Positions 8,570 to 16,768 of a DNA stretch of 64,000 nucleotides are shown here, one piece after another. This DNA comes from Sporobacter termitidis DSM 10068 (GTDB taxonomy: Bacteria; Bacillota; Clostridia; Oscillospirales; Oscillospiraceae): positions 686,800-750,799 of the forward strand of contig NZ_FQXV01000001.1 of NCBI RefSeq assembly GCF_900130065.1. Reading direction: 5' to 3'. How positions within the stretch are numbered: position 1 is the first letter of the stretch; each line of letters opens with the position of its first letter. Below the pieces are notes generated by a model. That model did not search any database, had not been told where the DNA came from, and worked only from the letters and a program-made list of their open reading frames with translations. A program made the translations under genes and the position numbers.

Positions 8570-9592
8570 ATGGACTATTTTTCAATAAGCAAGCTGCATG
8601 TCGCCTTGGGCGGCTGCAGTATTTTAAAAGGCATTGATTTTGAGGTTAAAAAAGGAGAGCTTGTATCCCTGCTTGGCCCGTCCGGCTGCGGGAAAAGCAC
8701 GCTGCTGAAGACCACGGCAGGGCTGATCGCGCCGGAGCAAGGGGAAATCCATATCAACGCCATCAGGGTAAACAATGTGCCGCCGGAAAAACGCGGGGCC
8801 GTCATTGTCTTTCAGGATTTGCGCCTCTTTCCGCATCTGAACGTCGCCGAAAACATAGAGTTCGGACTGAAAATGAAAGGAATCCAGAAGGAAGAACGCT
8901 GTGCAACTGTAACGCGAATGTTGGACAAGGTCGGTCTTTCCGGTTACGAGAAACGGAAGATTCACGAGCTTTCCGGCGGCCAGCAGCAAAGGGTCGCTTT
9001 GGCCAGGGCGCTGGCCGGGAAGCCGGAGCTGCTGCTGCTGGACGAGCCTTTTTCCAGTCTGGACAATCATTTGCGCCAGAAAATGAGAGAGCTCGTGCTG
9101 GCGCTGCACCGTGAATTGAATTTAACGACGGTCCTGGTCACCCACGATCAGGAGGAGGCTTTAATGCTGTCCGACAGGGTCGCAGTGATGCTGAACGGCC
9201 AAATCGTGCAGTTCGATACGCCGAAGAATATTTACGAATTTCCGTCAAGCCCGGAGGTCGCGGACTACTTCGGCGACATGAATTATATTGAAGGCACCGT
9301 GAAAAACGGCTGTTTCACAGGTCCTGCACCGCTGCTTCCTGAAAGGCTTGAGGTACCGCTGGAGGACGGCGACTATTTATTGATGATAAAACCGCATCTG
9401 ATCCGGCTCAGGAAAGAGCCGGGGCCATGGAACGTCACATCCGTCGGTTATCTCGGTGGACGGTCACAACTCCGGGTTTCCTGTGATCGGACGGCGCTGC
9501 GTTTCGTTTCGAACGGGGATATTGGTATTACGGCCGGAGACGCTGTGGCAATCGATATAGATTACCGCAAGGGGATTTTTTATAAAAAGTAA
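8570..9592 (+). CDS. ABC transporter ATP-binding protein
   Basis: A 340-residue ATPase with Walker A GPSGCGKST (near 36), Q-loop VFQDLRLFPHLN, signature LSGGQQQRVALARAL, Walker B LLLLDEP and switch histidine VTHDQEEAL. The C-terminal 100 residues form a TOBE-like regulatory domain, as in the CUT1/POPT group. It energises the two permeases encoded just upstream. The stop lies 20 bases before the nucleoside hydrolase start. Confidence 0.9.
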   Translation: MDYFSISKLHVALGGCSILKGIDFEVKKGELVSLLGPSGCGKSTLLKTTAGLIAPEQGEIHINAIRVNNVPPEKRGAVIVFQDLRLFPHLNVAENIEFGLKMKGIQKEERCATVTRMLDKVGLSGYEKRKIHELSGGQQQRVALARALAGKPELLLLDEPFSSLDNHLRQKMRELVLALHRELNLTTVLVTHDQEEALMLSDRVAVMLNGQIVQFDTPKNIYEFPSSPEVADYFGDMNYIEGTVKNGCFTGPAPLLPERLEVPLEDGDYLLMIKPHLIRLRKEPGPWNVTSVGYLGGRSQLRVSCDRTALRFVSNGDIGITAGDAVAIDIDYRKGIFYKK

Positions 9593-9612
9593 CCATTGTA
9601 AAGGAACGACGA

Positions 9613-10488
9613 ATGGCAAAAAAAGTTATCTATGACTGCGACAACACCATGGGCGTATTTGATTGTGACGTCGACGACGGCCTGGCGCTCATTTATCTCC
9701 TGGGAAAAGAGCGCATTGAATTGTGCGGCATCACGACGACGTATGGCAACAGCGACATTGACACCGTATATAAAAATACAGACTTAATGCTTCGCGAATT
9801 GGGGCGGACAGACATTCCCCTGCTCAGGGGCTGCCCCGGAAAAGGACACCTGCAAAGCGAGGCCGCGGAATATCTGGTGCAAACAGCCAAAGCGCACAAG
9901 GGCGATATCTCCATACTGGCCACCGGCTCGCTGACAAATTTATATTCAGCCTGTCAGCTGGATCGGGACTTTTTTGATTATACGGCCGAAATTGTCCTGA
10001 TGGGCGGCATTACGGAGGAATTGACTATAAACGGCCGGATATTGGACGAACTGAATTTTTCCTGCGATCCCGCCGCGGCGGACTGCGTGCTTCGCAGCGG
10101 GAAGGCTTCGAGCATTACGGGAAACAACTGCCTCAAAGCCTATTTTACGGTGAATGAATTCCGGCAAAGGCTTGAAGGGAACAGCAGGCCGATAGCCCGG
10201 TATATCTTTGACAAATGCTTTTACTGGTTTGAAAATATGACGCGGAGATTCAATATCGACGGTTTCTACAATTGGGACGTGGTTGCGGCGGCCTACCTGG
10301 CCGAACCGGGTTTATTTAAGGACAATCCGCAGTATCTTACGTCCGGTCCGCAGCAGCTAAAGAGCGGTATATTAAATTTTGGCGGCAAGGAAGCGCGTCG
10401 TGCTATTGTCAATCTGCCCGAAATCGACGATCCGGTTTTATTTGCCGAGGATGTCTATAAGTCCTGGCTGGAAGTTAAAATACGATAG
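9613..10488 (+). CDS. Nucleoside hydrolase (inosine/uridine-preferring family)
   Basis: A 291-residue enzyme of the IUNH family, which cleaves the N-glycosidic bond of nucleosides to free base and ribose. The calcium-binding aspartate cluster reads DCDVDDGLAL near residues 17-26, a variant of the usual DTDPGIDDALAL. ILATGSLTNLYSA and VLMGGI match further conserved blocks, and NWDVVAAAYL fits the C-terminal metal-site aspartate region. It is the last gene of the ABC operon, implying that the imported compound is hydrolysed on entry. Substrate preference cannot be read. Confidence 0.87.
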   Translation: MAKKVIYDCDNTMGVFDCDVDDGLALIYLLGKERIELCGITTTYGNSDIDTVYKNTDLMLRELGRTDIPLLRGCPGKGHLQSEAAEYLVQTAKAHKGDISILATGSLTNLYSACQLDRDFFDYTAEIVLMGGITEELTINGRILDELNFSCDPAAADCVLRSGKASSITGNNCLKAYFTVNEFRQRLEGNSRPIARYIFDKCFYWFENMTRRFNIDGFYNWDVVAAAYLAEPGLFKDNPQYLTSGPQQLKSGILNFGGKEARRAIVNLPEIDDPVLFAEDVYKSWLEVKIR

Positions 10489-10570
10489 CTCCCGGTTTTT
10501 CAGTAAAGCCGGAGAAGTGCAGGAAGAGTCATTATCGCCGGCTGTGCCGGTAATATTCTCTGACAAAAAA

Positions 10571-10599
10571 GAGCGGAGTACGTTTTTCGTACTCCGCTC
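10571..10599. terminator. Terminator-like hairpin after the nucleoside hydrolase gene
   Basis: A 12-base stem (GAGCGGAGTACG / CGTACTCCGCTC) has a T-rich loop. The A run lies before it and only a weak T stretch follows, so termination on the plus strand may be partial. Confidence 0.6.
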
Positions 10600-10629
10600 T
10601 CGATGTTTTGTGGAACAGCTGCATGGTAC

Positions 10630-10683
10630 TTGACAAAAACGGGCGGGGATGTTAATCTGTCAAATGTTAGAGCGCTCTAACAT
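10630..10683 (+). promoter_or_regulatory. Promoter with 20-base palindromic operator for the iron-chelate operon
   Basis: TTGACA (10630-10635) and TAATCT (10653-10658) are 17 bases apart. Six bases later lies a perfect palindrome, ATGTTAGAGC/GCTCTAACAT (10664-10683), covering the likely start site. The sequence is unlike a Fur box and looks like a LacI- or TetR-type operator. Confidence 0.7.
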
Positions 10684-10718
10684 ACATAAGCATTACAGTG
10701 TTCAAAAGGAGTCAATTT

Positions 10719-11798
10719 ATGACGTTTAAAAAAATGGCGGGTCTAACCCTGGCAATCGCTTTATCCATCATCTTAACCGCGTGCGCCGGCACCACGGCGG
10801 ATACGTCCGGGAATGACGGGACGGCCAATGCGGAAGTCTCGGCGACGCCTTCGGATGCTTCGGGCGCCACGCCGTCGTCCGAAGCGGAATATCCCATAAC
10901 CATAAAGCACGCGTTCGGCGAAACCGTTATCAAAAGCAAGCCGCAGAAAATCGCGACCATTTCCTGGGGAAACCAGGATGTGCCGCTGGCATTGGGCGTG
11001 GTTCCCGTCGGCGTCTCGGAGGCCAATTACGGCGTACCCGACGGCAGCCGCTTATTGCCCTGGACGGCGGAAGGCTTTAAAAAGCTGGGCGTGGAGAACC
11101 CCGTCCTTTTTAACGATACCGACGGCCTGGATTTCGAGGCGATCAGCGACGTCCAGCCCGATGTCATCCTCGCGGCATATTCCGGAATGACCCAGGACGA
11201 ATATAATTTATTAAGCGCAATCGCTCCCGTGGTTCCGTATCCGACCCTGGCGTGGCAGACGCTCTGGCGCGACCAGATCATCATGGACGCCACGGGCATG
11301 GGCATGAAAGCGGAGGGCGAGCAGCTGGTCGCGGACCTGGAAAAGCTGATTGCGGAAAAAGTCTCCGCGTACCCCCAGATTGCCGGGAAAAGCGCCGCCT
11401 TCTTTTATTTTAATCCCTCGGATTTAGGCAAGTTCTATGTCTATCTCCCCACAGATCCCCGGGCGGCTTATTTGACCGATCTGGGAATGAAAGTGCCCGA
11501 TAGTGTATTGAACCTGGCGAAGGACTCCGCAAGCTTTGCCATCGAGCTCAGCGCGGAAAATGCCGACATGTTAAAGGATGTCGATATTATCATCGCTTAC
11601 GGCGACGCCTCCTTGCTGCAAAGCCTGCAGGCCGACCCCCTTACAGGAACGATCCCGGCCGTCCAGCGGGGTTCCGTGGCGCTTTTTGAGGACGGCTCAT
11701 CGCTGGCCGCAGCCGGCACGCCCAGCGCCCTTTCCATCCCCGCAACCATCGACGACTACCTGAGCGTCATCGGAGCAGCCGCCGATAAAGCAAAATGA
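10719..11798 (+). CDS. Iron-siderophore-type ABC substrate-binding lipoprotein
   Basis: About 359 residues with a signal peptide and lipobox LTAC, a low-complexity Ser/Thr/Ala linker and a FepB/BtuF-type two-lobed binding domain. Typical pieces are KPQKIATISWGNQDVPLALG at the start of the first lobe and DFEAISDVQPDVILAAYSGM. It would capture a ferric chelate outside the membrane. The start is ATG at 10719, preceded by AAAGGAG at a good distance; an upstream in-frame GTG at 10698 lacks this. It overlaps the first permease by 4 bases. Confidence 0.88.
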   Translation: MTFKKMAGLTLAIALSIILTACAGTTADTSGNDGTANAEVSATPSDASGATPSSEAEYPITIKHAFGETVIKSKPQKIATISWGNQDVPLALGVVPVGVSEANYGVPDGSRLLPWTAEGFKKLGVENPVLFNDTDGLDFEAISDVQPDVILAAYSGMTQDEYNLLSAIAPVVPYPTLAWQTLWRDQIIMDATGMGMKAEGEQLVADLEKLIAEKVSAYPQIAGKSAAFFYFNPSDLGKFYVYLPTDPRAAYLTDLGMKVPDSVLNLAKDSASFAIELSAENADMLKDVDIIIAYGDASLLQSLQADPLTGTIPAVQRGSVALFEDGSSLAAAGTPSALSIPATIDDYLSVIGAAADKAK

Positions 11799-12793
11799 AA
11801 TCCACGAAATTCATCCTGCTGATAAGCGCTTTTGCCGTTGGTGCTCTGCTGTGTGTCTTTGCTTCGCTGGCGCTCGGTTCGCGAAATGTCGGGCTTGGTG
11901 AAATTATACGCGCCTTGTTCCATGCCGACAGCGGAGGGTTCGACACGCTGGTCGTTCACGAGCGTATACCAAGAACTGTTTTCAGCATTATCGCCGGAGC
12001 TTCCCTCGGGGTCTCCGGCGCTCTGATGCAGGCGGTCACCCGCAATCCGATCGCGGACCCCAGTATTTTAGGGGTGAACACCGGCGCGTCCCTGTTTGTG
12101 GTGAGCGGAATCGCGTTTCTGCATATCGACACGGCGGGCGAATATATCTGGTTGGCACTGGCGGGCGCCGCGGTGACTGCCGTTTTTGTCTATAGAATAG
12201 GCTCCATGGGGTATGGCGGCGCAACGCCCATAAAGCTGGCGTTGGCGGGCGCGGCGACGAGCGCCGCTTTATCGTCCCTGGTCGGCGCCGTGCTCCTGCC
12301 CAGAACGGATGTGATGAACGCCTTCCGCTTCTGGCAGGTGGGCAGCGTCAGCGGCGCCACCTGGGGCGGCATCCTGACGGTGTCCCCGTTTCTGGCCGCC
12401 GGATTGCTCATCGGGCTTCTGTCCGCGCCCGCGTTGAACGCCTTGGCCTTGGGCGACGATATGGCAACGGGCCTGGGCGTACGGACCCGAATGGTCAGAA
12501 TCATGGGCGCGGCGTCGGGAGTTCTGCTTTGCGGCGCGACAACGGCCCTGGCAGGGCCCATCGGTTTTGTGGGGCTGATGATTCCCCACGCCGTGCGGCT
12601 GATCTGCGGGACAAACATGCTGTACATATTGCCCCTGTCCGCCTTAGGCGGCGCCATTCTTTTAACGGCCTCGGACATCATAGGCCGGCTCATTGGAAGT
12701 CCCGGCGAGCTGGAGGCCGGGATCGTGACGGCTTTTTTCGGCGCGCCTATTCTGATACTGATCGCCAGGAGAGCAAAGGTCCGTTCATTATGA
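11795..12793 (+). CDS. FecCD-family ABC permease (first)
   Basis: A 332-residue membrane protein of the FecCD/BtuC family with about nine or ten hydrophobic helices. RIPRTVFSIIAGASLGVSGA, MQAVTRNPIADPSILGVN and GPIGFVGLMIPHAVRL are the family landmarks. It overlaps the genes on both sides by 4 bases, which points to coupled translation. It forms a channel with the next permease for ferric chelate uptake. Confidence 0.9.
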   Translation: MKSTKFILLISAFAVGALLCVFASLALGSRNVGLGEIIRALFHADSGGFDTLVVHERIPRTVFSIIAGASLGVSGALMQAVTRNPIADPSILGVNTGASLFVVSGIAFLHIDTAGEYIWLALAGAAVTAVFVYRIGSMGYGGATPIKLALAGAATSAALSSLVGAVLLPRTDVMNAFRFWQVGSVSGATWGGILTVSPFLAAGLLIGLLSAPALNALALGDDMATGLGVRTRMVRIMGAASGVLLCGATTALAGPIGFVGLMIPHAVRLICGTNMLYILPLSALGGAILLTASDIIGRLIGSPGELEAGIVTAFFGAPILILIARRAKVRSL

Positions 12794-13824
12794 CTGAAAA
12801 TAATCTTAATATTGTAAAAGCGGGCTTTCACAAAAGAAAGGTCCGTTTCATAACCGTGACAGCCATTCTGGCTGTTTTGACGCTGCTGCTTTGCGGCGGC
12901 ATGCTTTACCTGGGGAACACCCGGTATTCCCCCGAGACGATCGTCCGCGTTCTTTTGGGCGAGCAGATCAGCGGCGCCGCCTTTGCCGTGGGCACACTGC
13001 GGCTGCCCCGGATGCTCTCCGGACTTTTGGCGGGGATGGCGTTTGGCATGGCGGGAAACACCTTTCAGACGATGCTCAGAAATCCTCTGGCAAGTCCGGA
13101 CATCATCGGCGTCACGTCCGGCTCCAGCGTGGCGGCCGTCTTCTGCATCCTCGTTTTGAACGTCAGCGGAAATTCTGTTTCCATGGCCGCGGTAATCTCG
13201 GGGCTGGCTGTGGCACTTTTGATATACACACTCTCCCGGGGCGGCAGCTTTTCCGGGGGGCGGCTGATTCTGATCGGCATCGGCATCCAGGCCATGCTGA
13301 GCGCGGTAATATCATATTTGCTGCTGAGAGCGAATCAGTACGATGTGCCGGCGGCGCTCCGGTGGCTCAGCGGCAGCTTAAACGGCATGCAGATGAAAAA
13401 TATCCCTGGGCTCCTTGTCGTCGTGCTGGTATTCGGATGCGTGCTGATTCTGCTGGGGCGGCGGCTGAAAATCCTTGAGCTGGGGGAGCAGTTCGCCATA
13501 ACCCTGGGTTTAAAAACAGACCGGGTACGGCTGCTCCTGGTTTTAAGCGCCGTTTTCCTGATCGCCTATGCAACCGCGGTGACGGGCCCGATTGCCTTTG
13601 TCGCCTTTCTGGCGGGCCCCATCGCGGGCAGGCTGACGGGCACGGGCTTCTCCAATGTGGTGCCGGCCGGCCTGACGGGCGCGGCCATGGTGCTTTTGGC
13701 CGATATCGCGGGGCAGTTTGCTTTTGATACCCGTTTTCCTGTGGGGATCATCACGGGAATCCTGGGCGCGCCATATCTTCTGTATTTATTGATACGCATG
13801 AATCGAACCGGAGGAGCCGCATGA
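12790..13824 (+). CDS. FecCD-family ABC permease (second)
   Basis: About 344 residues starting at the ATG that overlaps the previous stop (ATGA). A longer in-frame extension upstream has no family similarity and lies within the first permease gene. Family landmarks include RLPRMLSGLLAGMAFGMAGN, RNPLASPDIIGVTSGSSVAA and TGPIAFVAFLAGPIAGRL. It is the second half of the chelate channel. Confidence 0.9.
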   Translation: MTENNLNIVKAGFHKRKVRFITVTAILAVLTLLLCGGMLYLGNTRYSPETIVRVLLGEQISGAAFAVGTLRLPRMLSGLLAGMAFGMAGNTFQTMLRNPLASPDIIGVTSGSSVAAVFCILVLNVSGNSVSMAAVISGLAVALLIYTLSRGGSFSGGRLILIGIGIQAMLSAVISYLLLRANQYDVPAALRWLSGSLNGMQMKNIPGLLVVVLVFGCVLILLGRRLKILELGEQFAITLGLKTDRVRLLLVLSAVFLIAYATAVTGPIAFVAFLAGPIAGRLTGTGFSNVVPAGLTGAAMVLLADIAGQFAFDTRFPVGIITGILGAPYLLYLLIRMNRTGGAA

Positions 13825-14627
13825 ACAAAACACCTCGGCTTTCGGCCTGCAGCGTCGTTGCCGGATACGACAAGAAAATTATTATCAACGATATCGACAT
13901 GGTGATCCCGCGCAACAAAATCAGCGTCATCATCGGCGCCAACGCCTGCGGCAAATCAACGCTCCTGAAGACCTTTGCCAGATTGCTCAAGCCTGTTTCG
14001 GGAGAAGTGGTCATCGACGGAAAACAGATCGGTACCATCCCTCCCAAGCAGCTGGCCCGGGTGCTGGGGCTGCTGCCCCAGTCGCCGGTGGTGCCGGAAG
14101 GTATCACGGTTTCCGACCTTGTCTCCAGGGGGCGCTTCCCCTACCAGAGCTTTTTTAAAGGCCTGGGGAAAAAGGATTACGAGGCGGTGGAAGAAGCCCT
14201 GGAGATCATGGGGATCACGGAGCTCGCCAACCGAAGCGTAGACGAGCTGTCGGGCGGCCAGCGGCAGAGGGTCTGGATCGCCCTGGCCCTCGCCCAGCAG
14301 ACGGACATCCTGCTTCTGGACGAGCCGACCACGTTCCTGGATATCACCTATCAGATCGAAATCCTGGACCTGCTGACGGATTTAAACAGAAAGAGGGGGA
14401 CCACCATCGTCATGGTGCTTCACGACATCAATCTGTCCGCCCGGTATGCGGATTACATATTCGCCGTTGAAAAAGGCAGCCTGATTTCCCAGGGGACGCC
14501 GTCGGAGATCATTACCGCAAAGCTGATGAAGCAGGTTTTCGGGCTAAAGTGCACGGTGATCCGGGACCCAGTATCCGGTTCGCCCTTTATCGTGCCCGTG
14601 GGACGGCACCATGTAACAAAAAGTTGA
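13821..14627 (+). CDS. FecE/FepC-type ABC ATP-binding protein
   Basis: A 268-residue ATPase with Walker A GANACGKST, signature LSGGQRQRVWIALALAQ, Walker B ILLLDEP and switch VLHDINLSARYAD, all characteristic of iron-siderophore and cobalamin importers. The terminal residues of the Walker A loop (NAC rather than NGS/SGC) are a mild variant. It closes the four-gene importer operon, overlapping the second permease by 4 bases and followed by a terminator. Confidence 0.9.
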   Translation: MNKTPRLSACSVVAGYDKKIIINDIDMVIPRNKISVIIGANACGKSTLLKTFARLLKPVSGEVVIDGKQIGTIPPKQLARVLGLLPQSPVVPEGITVSDLVSRGRFPYQSFFKGLGKKDYEAVEEALEIMGITELANRSVDELSGGQRQRVWIALALAQQTDILLLDEPTTFLDITYQIEILDLLTDLNRKRGTTIVMVLHDINLSARYADYIFAVEKGSLISQGTPSEIITAKLMKQVFGLKCTVIRDPVSGSPFIVPVGRHHVTKS

Positions 14628-14652
14628 ACCGACGGCTAGGGCCGCACAACAC

Positions 14653-14689
14653 AAAAGCACAGTATCCAGGCTTTGAATACTGTGCTTTT
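14653..14689. terminator. Bidirectional intrinsic terminator
   Basis: Perfect 13-base arms AAAAGCACAGTAT and ATACTGTGCTTTT lie between the convergent ends of the iron importer ATPase (+) and the Imm70 gene (-). Confidence 0.85.
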
Positions 14690-14714
14690 AATTAATCCCG
14701 CTTCACCGGGCACC

Positions 14715-15125
14715 TCACTCTATGTAAACATCAGTTTTTAATTCCCGGGCGCGGTCAAAGGCATTAAATATAACCTTAATTAAATCCTTGCCGTCACTGG
14801 TGACAAAATAATTGGCCAGGCTCGTAATCGACTTGCTGATTTTGTCGCCCCACGGCGGCTGTTTGGACAGGTCCTCAATATCCCAGACGACGTCCGAAGG
14901 CGCAAGCTTTGTCAAGGCGGCCTGGATATTCGTCAGCTCCGCGGCAGCGGCCGGCACGTGCTCGTATTCAAGCTTGCCGTCGTACAGGCTCTGCATAATA
15001 ATCGGGTACTTGCTTCCCCATCCATCCGACTCCAGGCGATAACTGACTGTGGAGAGAAATGAATAAAAGAAGTCCGCAGTACCAACTTCATACCATATCG
15101 TCCAAACTCTTAAGCCAACAGACAT
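14715..15125 (-). CDS. Imm70-family immunity protein
   Basis: About 136 residues matching the Imm70 family of predicted immunity proteins. Recognisable blocks are SVGLRVWTIWYEVGTADFF, GSKYPIIMQSLYDGKL, VVWDIEDLSKQPPWGD and NYFVTSDGKDL. Imm70 proteins are predicted to neutralise toxins of polymorphic toxin systems; the cognate toxin fold is not settled. No toxin gene is nearby, so this is an orphan immunity gene. The start is the ATG at 15125 with GGAGGAG upstream; the frame stays open 10 codons further without that support. It follows the unknown paralog gene at 15191-15535, probably in one transcript. Confidence 0.8.
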   Translation of the reverse strand: MSVGLRVWTIWYEVGTADFFYSFLSTVSYRLESDGWGSKYPIIMQSLYDGKLEYEHVPAAAAELTNIQAALTKLAPSDVVWDIEDLSKQPPWGDKISKSITSLANYFVTSDGKDLIKVIFNAFDRARELKTDVYIE

Positions 15126-15190
15126 GATTTTTCTCCTCCATATTCTTTTGCTCACCGGCAGGCAGCAGCTCTCCGGTTAAATAACTCGTT

Positions 15191-15535
15191 TTACCTGATT
15201 CCCCGTTTATGAACGACCTCTCGATTGCCGATATCAATCGTGTACTGAACACCCGAAAGATCAACAACGACCACGTTGTTGTCCCCGTCCAATCTCATGG
15301 CGCCATAATATGTATTCTGATGTATGATGCCGTTTATTTTCCAGACGATTTCCGCGTTTTTATTAAACGCGTAAATATTATTAAACGGCTGCTCTATCGG
15401 TCTTGTCGCCGAGGGATTGTATATGCGCACCAGCAAAAGCTGATCGTACAAAAGAACATTTCCTATTTCAGAATTCAGATTGACCCGTTTATTGTTTATC
15501 TCCAGAATATTGCCAAGTATCCTGTATTTCATCAT
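15191..15535 (-). CDS. Small beta-rich protein of unknown function (paralog 2)
   Basis: A 114-residue soluble protein, homologous over its whole length to the gene at 4649-5041. Both contain LGNILEINNK-like, LLYDQLL-like, QPFNNIYAFN and TYYG blocks and end in a VDLSGVQYTIDI-like segment. It lies 65 bases upstream of the Imm70 start with no terminator between, so the two are probably co-transcribed. I do not recognise the family. The pairing with Imm70 suggests a second immunity-like function, which is inference only. Confidence 0.7.
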   Translation of the reverse strand: MMKYRILGNILEINNKRVNLNSEIGNVLLYDQLLLVRIYNPSATRPIEQPFNNIYAFNKNAEIVWKINGIIHQNTYYGAMRLDGDNNVVVVDLSGVQYTIDIGNREVVHKRGIR

Positions 15536-15569
15536 TATCGGCTATACCTTTATATATAGAACTGAGTTA

Positions 15570-15613
15570 ATTATTGCACTTTTTCAGCGCCTCTTCAATT
15601 GTACCTGAGTACA
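15570..15613 (-). promoter_or_regulatory. Promoter with palindromic operator (paralog 2)
   Basis: On the minus strand -35 TTGAAG (15593-15598), a 17-base spacer and -10 AATAAT (15570-15575) are preceded by a dyad TGTAC-N4-GTACA (15600-15613) one base upstream of the -35. Geometry and flanks (AAAC before, AATTGAA after) match the copy at 5085-5128. Confidence 0.65.
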
Positions 15614-15661
15614 GTTTCAATGCGCGGAAAGTACATGTCCCGCCGCTTAAAACAACACGGC

Positions 15662-15700
15662 TTGCCGCGTTCGGCAGCGCGTGATATGATTAAATCACGC
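15662..15700 (+). promoter_or_regulatory. Candidate promoter and dyad for the esterase gene
   Basis: TTGCCG (15662-15667) and TATGAT (15685-15690) are 17 bases apart. The -10 lies inside an inverted repeat GCGTGAT-N8-ATCACGC (15679-15700), a position suited to a repressor. Confidence 0.5.
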
Positions 15701-15765
15701 CGCGGCTGTCAATTGCCGGCGCGGCAACGCCAAAAATACAGGATGAAAGAAATAACGGTGATGTA

Positions 15766-16710
15766 ATGCGCAAGTATGATATCCATCCGGATTTCAGGAA
15801 ATATGAACATACGAGGCTTTCGCTTCACCCGATGCGGCTGCCTCTGATCAACACCTTCCTGGCAAAAAGTACGGACAGGGCCGATACCGGGCCGGGCGTC
15901 CTTTCAGAAAAAAGGCAGCTTGCCGGCTGGCGAAACGGCCTTATCGATATCGGTATTTATAAACCCGCCGATGCCGCGGGCCCTCTCCCCTGCCTCATTT
16001 ACATGCACGGAGGCGCCTTTGCCCTGAAGGCGGCGCCCTATCACAAGGCCCTGGTATGCGCGTATGCGAAAAGGACGCCCTGCATCGTGGTTTTTGTCGA
16101 TTACAGGCTGGCGCCGAAATTCCCGTTCCCCGCGGGCGCAGAAGACTGCTATTCCGCTTACGCCTATGTTCTGGAGCACGCGGAAGAGCTGGGCGTTGAT
16201 AAAAGCCGGATCGCCGTCGGCGGTGACAGCGCGGGGGCGGCTCTTGCCGCGGGCATCTGCCTGATGGCGCGGGACAGGAATACGGCGGCGCCCTGTTTTC
16301 AATTGCTGATTTATCCGGTAACCGACGCGCGGCAGCTGACCGAATCCATAAAACGCTATGACGACACGCCAATGTGGAATTCAACGCTGAACAAAAAAAT
16401 GTGGAAGCTTTATCTCAGGGATGCACCGGATTGCGGCAGAGGGTACGCCTCTCCGATAGAGGCCCTGTCGCTGGAGCGTTTACCCGGCGCCTATATTGAG
16501 GTTGCGGAATTTGACTGTCTGCGGGATGAGGCCGTCAATTTTGCCAACGCTCTGCGGGCATCCGGCGTCCCGGCGGAGCTGATGGAAACAAAGGGAACCG
16601 TCCACGGGTTTGACATTGCCCTGGACAGCGCTGTTGTGCGCCAGAGCGTCGCAGGGCGGATCGACGCCTTAAAAAAGGCCCTTTATCCCCCCAGCCGTCA
16701 GGGCGGCTGA
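15766..16710 (+). CDS. Alpha/beta hydrolase, hormone-sensitive-lipase-type esterase
   Basis: A 314-residue alpha/beta hydrolase. The oxyanion-hole motif HGGAF (near residue 83) and the nucleophile motif GDSAGAALAAG (near 153) place it in the HSL/acetyl-esterase group. FDCLRDEA and HGFDI supply the Asp and His of the triad. It would hydrolyse short acyl esters in the cytoplasm; the natural substrate is unknown. The ATG at 15766 has only a weak ribosome binding site. It is monocistronic, with a dyad-containing promoter upstream and a terminator downstream. Confidence 0.85.
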   Translation: MRKYDIHPDFRKYEHTRLSLHPMRLPLINTFLAKSTDRADTGPGVLSEKRQLAGWRNGLIDIGIYKPADAAGPLPCLIYMHGGAFALKAAPYHKALVCAYAKRTPCIVVFVDYRLAPKFPFPAGAEDCYSAYAYVLEHAEELGVDKSRIAVGGDSAGAALAAGICLMARDRNTAAPCFQLLIYPVTDARQLTESIKRYDDTPMWNSTLNKKMWKLYLRDAPDCGRGYASPIEALSLERLPGAYIEVAEFDCLRDEAVNFANALRASGVPAELMETKGTVHGFDIALDSAVVRQSVAGRIDALKKALYPPSRQGG

Positions 16711-16721
16711 TGCCGCAACAT

Positions 16722-16752
16722 AAAAACGGGACTGAAGCTCAGCCCCGTTTTT
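16722..16752. terminator. Intrinsic terminator, probably bidirectional
   Basis: Arms AAAAACGGG and CCCGTTTTT, extended by CTGA/TCAG, lie between the convergent esterase gene (+) and the small membrane protein gene (-). Confidence 0.8.
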
Positions 16753-16768
16753 CGTATTTCATAACGTA

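Noticed and set aside
10664..10683. Fur box upstream of the iron-chelate importer
   Set aside because: The palindrome lacks the GATAAT-type hexamers of Fur sites and is GC-centred.
12529..12789. N-terminal extension of the second FecCD permease
   Set aside because: It lies in another frame of the first permease, has no similarity, and a coupled ATGA start at 12790 fits the family.
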